From: Acidimicrobiaceae bacterium
Lineage (GTDB): Bacteria > Actinomycetota > Acidimicrobiia > Acidimicrobiales > RAAP-2
NCBI GenBank assembly: GCA_013044265.1
Contig: JABEUQ010000012.1
Location: 1-64,000 of the forward strand
Reading direction: 5' to 3'
DNA length: 64,000 nt
Shown here: positions 59,998 through 64,000 of the stretch, piece by piece
How positions within the stretch are numbered: the stretch's first letter is position 1
Layout: each line of letters begins with the position of its first letter
Made by a program: the position numbers and the translations under genes
The notes under the pieces: model-generated
Databases searched by the model: none
What the model was told of the DNA's origin: nothing
Seen by the model: the letters and a program-made list of their open reading frames with translations, nothing else

Positions 59998-62465
59998 TAG
60001 AGGATGATGTTCACGAGACGTGGTGGGCGCGACACCACCCGCTGAGGCGACGCACCGTCGAGGATCTTGTGCACGTCCGTGTGAGCCAGTGCGGCGGCGG
60101 CGGCGGCGTCTTCGGTGATGTCGGGGTTGACGTCGAGACGCGCGCGCACCTTGCCATTGACCTGGATCACCATGACCACACTGGAGCGTAGGACCAGTGT
60201 GGGATCAGCCACGGGCCACGTCTGGCCGTGCACGCCCAACTCAGTGGGGTGGCGCTGTTCCCACAACTCGGCAGTGATGTGCGGCGCCATGGGCGCGAGC
60301 AGACGCAGCAGGATGTCGAGCGACTCATCGAGCGTCGCGCGATGCGCCCCCTCGGCTCGACGAGCCCACTTCGAGATCGTATTGAGCAACTCCATCAATG
60401 CCGCGACGGCGGTGTTGTAACTCCACGACTCGAGGTCGCCACTGACCTTGGCGATGGCGCGGTGCACTTCGCGCAACACTTCATCGTCGTCGGCGTTCTT
60501 CTCATCATGAAAGAAACACTCGTCGTAGTGACAGAGACGATAGATGCGGTCGAGGAACCGTGCGCAGCCCTCGATGATGTCCTCGGTCTGGGCGGTCCAG
60601 TCGACGTCGTCGGCCGGCGGCCCCACGAAGAGATGAAAGAGGCGCAGGCCATCGGCGCCCACGGTCTCGTAGTACTTCTCAGGGGCGATCAAATTACCCT
60701 TGGACTTGGACATTTTCGATCCGTCGAGGCGAATCATGCCCTGGGTGAAGAGCCGCTTGAAGGGCTCACGCGGTAGACCCGGTGCCAGGCCAGTGTCGAT
60801 GAGAGCCTTTAAGTAGAAGCGCGCGTAGAGGAGATGCAGGATCGCGTGCTCGATACCACCGATGTATTGGTCGACCGGCATCCACTTCGCCGCTTCGACG
60901 GGGTCGAACGCCACGTTCTCGCTGAAGGGGTCCGCGTAGCGCAAGAAGTACCACGAGGAATCGGTGAAGGTGTCCATGGTGTCGGCCTCGCGCCGCGCCG
61001 GGGCACCGCAGGTCGGACAGGTGGTGTTACGAAAACCCTCGTGGGTCGCGAGGGGCGACTGACCCGATTTGTCCATAACGACGTCGTCGGGCGCCACCAC
61101 GGGCAACTGGTCGAAGGGGACCGGAACGATGCCGTCGACGTCGCAGTAGACGATCGGGATGGGACAGCCCCAGAAGCGCTGACGAGACACCAGCCAGTCG
61201 CGCAGACGGTAGTTCACCTTGCGCAGTCCGTTGGCCTTCTCTTCGAGGAACGCGCTGGCGGCCTCTTTCGCGTGCGCCACGTCCATGCCGTCCATGAAAC
61301 CCGAATTGATGTGGTTCCCCTCGCCCGCGTAGGGTCCTTCACCGTGACCTTGGGGCGGTTCAATGGTGCGCACGATGGGCAATCCGTGCACCTGAGCAAA
61401 GGCGAAGTCGCGCTCGTCCTCGGCCGGCACCGCCATGATGGCGCCAGTGCCGTAGGTACCGAGCACGTAGTCGGCCACGTAGACCGGCACCGACTCACCG
61501 CTGAAGGGATTGATTACGAAACTACCGGTGAAGGCGCCGCGCTTCTCCAAGCCCACGCCGGAGTCTGAGGATGCCGTGCGCTCGAGTTCACTGGACTGGC
61601 TGGCTCGCTCGATGAGTCGGGTCACGCTCGCTCGTTCGTCGTCGGTGACGAGGTCGGCCAGCATCGGGTGTTCGGGAGCCACCACCGCGTAGGTGACGCC
61701 GAACCCGGTGTCGGGGCGCGTGGTGAAGACGCGCAGAGCGCGACTCTCATCGAAGGCGAACGCCAGATCGAACTCGACGCCCTCACTGCGCCCAATCCAG
61801 TTACGCTGCATGGTCTTGACCCGCTCGGGCCACTCGAGAGTGTCGATGTCGTTGAGCAGCTCTTCTGCGTAGTCGGTGATCTTGAAGAACCACTGCTCCA
61901 GGTTGCGCCGCTGCACCAGGTCACCCGAGCGGTCACAGGTCCCGTCAGCATTCACCTGCTCATTCGCCAGTACCGTGGCGCACCCGGGGCACCAGTTGAC
62001 CGGTGCCTCGGCCCGGTAGGCCAGACCAGCCTTCAAGAACTCGAGAAAGATCGCCTGAGCCCACTTCATGTAGCGAGGATCATGACTGAACACCTCGCGT
62101 CGCCAGTCGTAGACGGCGCCGAGGCGACGAACCGACGATTTGAGTTCGGCCATTCGGGCATCGGTGAACAGCCGCGGGTGACTACCGGCCTTGATGGCAG
62201 CGTTCTCGGCGGGCAAGCCAAAGGAGTCGAACCCGAAAGGGCTGAGTACCGCTTTGCCGCGCATGGTCTGATAGCGCACCACCAGGTCGCCGAAGGTGTA
62301 GTTGCGAATGTGGCCCTGGTGAGCGGTTCCCGAGGGGTAGGGATACATGCACAGGGCGAAGAAACGCTCACGCTCGTCGTCGTTGTCGACCTCGTAGGTC
62401 CCCTCGTCGAGCCAACGGGCTTGCCATTTCTTCTCTACTGCACTCACGTCAAAGGGGCGGGCCAT
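59997..62465 (-). CDS. leuS: Leucine-tRNA ligase
   Basis: 822 aa; CMYPYPSGTAHQGHIRNYTFGDLV (HIGH-region), MIRLDGSKMSKSKGN (KMSKS). Confidence 0.97.
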   Translation of the reverse strand: MARPFDVSAVEKKWQARWLDEGTYEVDNDDERERFFALCMYPYPSGTAHQGHIRNYTFGDLVVRYQTMRGKAVLSPFGFDSFGLPAENAAIKAGSHPRLFTDARMAELKSSVRRLGAVYDWRREVFSHDPRYMKWAQAIFLEFLKAGLAYRAEAPVNWCPGCATVLANEQVNADGTCDRSGDLVQRRNLEQWFFKITDYAEELLNDIDTLEWPERVKTMQRNWIGRSEGVEFDLAFAFDESRALRVFTTRPDTGFGVTYAVVAPEHPMLADLVTDDERASVTRLIERASQSSELERTASSDSGVGLEKRGAFTGSFVINPFSGESVPVYVADYVLGTYGTGAIMAVPAEDERDFAFAQVHGLPIVRTIEPPQGHGEGPYAGEGNHINSGFMDGMDVAHAKEAASAFLEEKANGLRKVNYRLRDWLVSRQRFWGCPIPIVYCDVDGIVPVPFDQLPVVAPDDVVMDKSGQSPLATHEGFRNTTCPTCGAPARREADTMDTFTDSSWYFLRYADPFSENVAFDPVEAAKWMPVDQYIGGIEHAILHLLYARFYLKALIDTGLAPGLPREPFKRLFTQGMIRLDGSKMSKSKGNLIAPEKYYETVGADGLRLFHLFVGPPADDVDWTAQTEDIIEGCARFLDRIYRLCHYDECFFHDEKNADDDEVLREVHRAIAKVSGDLESWSYNTAVAALMELLNTISKWARRAEGAHRATLDESLDILLRLLAPMAPHITAELWEQRHPTELGVHGQTWPVADPTLVLRSSVVMVIQVNGKVRARLDVNPDITEDAAAAAALAHTDVHKILDGASPQRVVSRPPRLVNIIL

Positions 62466-62533
62466 CTCTCTAGTTTAGGGACGACGACGTGAGGCACCGG
62501 TTCGATCACCACGAGGCTTCGAAGATCGGCTAC

Positions 62534-64000
62534 TCAGTTGAGACTAAGTGTTTGACTCGCCACGAGATTGGCGGAGTTCGTCGCCACACTGATCTGATAC
62601 GGATTACTCGACACCACCAGGGCGTGGCCGTTGTCGTAGGTGAAGGCGCTGCGCGGCACGTAGATCACGATGTCCTTGTAGGCCCCCGGGGCTAAGTCCA
62701 CCCGACCAATTCCTTTGAGTTGCTCGGGTGGTTCGCCCAGACCACCGGGGTAGGCCACGTACACCTGGGCCACGTCCACTCCAGCGACCTTGCCGGTGTT
62801 GGTGATGCGCAGCGCCACGCTCACGCCCGAGCCCGATCGCGAGATCGAGATGTTCGACCACGAAAAGTTCGTATAGCTCAGCCCGTAGCCAAAGGGGTAG
62901 GCCGGGGTCACCGAATTGGCCTGGTACCAGCGATAGCCAATATCACTGAGTCCGCCGAACTTGACGGTACCGCCTTGACCGGGGAACTGACTCGGCGAAG
63001 CGGCCGGAGTCTGCCAGGCGAGTGCCGGCATACTCACCGGCAGTCGACCCGACGGGTCAACGGCGCCGGTGAGCACTTGAGCAATAGCTGGGCCCACCAT
63101 TTGGCCGCCGTACCAGGCCTCGACGATCCCCGCGACCTTCGAGCGCCAGGGCATCAACACGGGACCTCCCGTCGTCAGCACCACCACCGTGCGCGGATTC
63201 ACCTTGGCCACTGCACTGATGAGAGCGTTGAGGTCACCCTGGAGCCACAACGAGGGAAGGTCCGCACCCTCCGTCAAAAGATTGCCCGCGTAGATAACGG
63301 CCGTGTGCGCCTTCTTCGCGGCCGCCACGGCCGCGTTGATGAGCGACTGGACGTAGTCAATACCGAAACCCGGCGTGTTCGAAGCCCCGAGGGCGAACCA
63401 TTGGGCCATCACGGTATAACTCTGACCCGCCACGAGGGTGACCGAGGTGGACTGGAAGTAGGCGCCGTGCAGCCCACGGTCCGCGAGAATCGTGTGGCCA
63501 TTGAGCGAGAGCCAGGTGTCGCCGTAGTCCGTCAGACCGAGCACGTAGGTGCCCGACTTCTCGGCTCTGAAGGTGACGTCCCAGTTGCTCCAACCCGCGC
63601 CGTGTCCTGGTGTGGTGGCGGTCAGCGCGGCGGGCGTGACGGCCTTGGCGTACGCGAGGGCGACGTCGCCGGACCCGGGAACCGTGTGCAGGGACGCGGG
63701 GATCTCTCCCGGCGGGGGCGTACCCGCAACGACGTCAACACTCTTCAAGGGATTGAACTCCAACCCACTGAGCCCCCCGGGGCTGTATGTCACTTGGGCG
63801 CGGGGTAGCAACTTTCCCAAGGCGGCCAGGGGAGTTTGTAGAAAGGACGCGTGCACTGCCGAACTACCACCACCGCGCGAAATGATCCCCTCTCGCGCGT
63901 CGACGCCGATCACCGCCACCGAGGAGGTGCGGGGCAGTGGCAGCACCTGGTTCGTATTCTTCAACAACACGATGCCCTGACGCTCCGCGCGCAAGGCCAC
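62534..64000 (-). CDS. Glycoside hydrolase family 3 (beta-glucosidase-like), C-terminal part, truncated by window edge
   Basis: ALRAERQGIVLLKNTNQVLPLPRTSSVAVIGVDA GH3-C start; PA14-like insert WDVTFRAEKSGTYVLGLTDYGDTWLSLNG; FGYGLSYTNFSWSN and C-terminal FnIII-like domain. Confidence 0.92.
   Translation of the reverse strand: MALRAERQGIVLLKNTNQVLPLPRTSSVAVIGVDAREGIISRGGGSSAVHASFLQTPLAALGKLLPRAQVTYSPGGLSGLEFNPLKSVDVVAGTPPPGEIPASLHTVPGSGDVALAYAKAVTPAALTATTPGHGAGWSNWDVTFRAEKSGTYVLGLTDYGDTWLSLNGHTILADRGLHGAYFQSTSVTLVAGQSYTVMAQWFALGASNTPGFGIDYVQSLINAAVAAAKKAHTAVIYAGNLLTEGADLPSLWLQGDLNALISAVAKVNPRTVVVLTTGGPVLMPWRSKVAGIVEAWYGGQMVGPAIAQVLTGAVDPSGRLPVSMPALAWQTPAASPSQFPGQGGTVKFGGLSDIGYRWYQANSVTPAYPFGYGLSYTNFSWSNISISRSGSGVSVALRITNTGKVAGVDVAQVYVAYPGGLGEPPEQLKGIGRVDLAPGAYKDIVIYVPRSAFTYDNGHALVVSSNPYQISVATNSANLVASQTLSLN

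Noticed and set aside
62720-63808. 362-aa ORF antisense to the GH3 gene
   Set aside because: Shadow ORF; GH3 motifs are clear on the minus strand.
1-64000. Mobile elements, CRISPR arrays, toxin-antitoxin or phage-defence islands
   Set aside because: Read for transposase, integrase, Cas, restriction or repeat-spacer patterns; none seen. The window is mostly core metabolism and housekeeping.

Overview
High-GC bacterial chromosomal segment with an actinobacterial look (hrcA-dnaJ-rsmE-HIT-phoH-ybeY-CBS/CorC-era order, CIRCE element, GTG starts, many 1-4 nt gene overlaps). An assignment to Actinomycetota, perhaps Acidimicrobiia, is inference only. I see no CRISPR array, prophage or transposase. 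Main contents: a GAF regulator / aldehyde dehydrogenase / DUF779 locus; a four-gene 2-oxoacid:ferredoxin oxidoreductase operon with a GltD-like subunit fused to ferredoxin; a GGDEF response regulator; a glycogen/alpha-glucan operon with two GlgP paralogues, a GH57/DUF3536 protein and an apparent MalQ-GlgB fusion; cysK-cysE; tRNA-Asn; a divergent sigma-70 factor next to dnaG; a DrrAB-type ABC exporter and an MFS transporter; glyS, hemW, a photolyase, recO, uppS, a DinG-like helicase and TauE; the era-to-hrcA operon; a ferric-type ABC importer; lepA, rpsT, holA, folP, leuS and a GH3 glycosidase cut by the window edge. The best candidates for something new are the single-ORF MalQ-GlgB fusion in its four-gene cluster, the divergent sigma factor in the dnaG-rpoD position, an 18-bp perfect inverted repeat inside the DUF779 gene, and twin 15-bp operator-like sites between the GAF regulator and the aldehyde dehydrogenase gene. 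All product names come from reading protein motifs; no database search was run.
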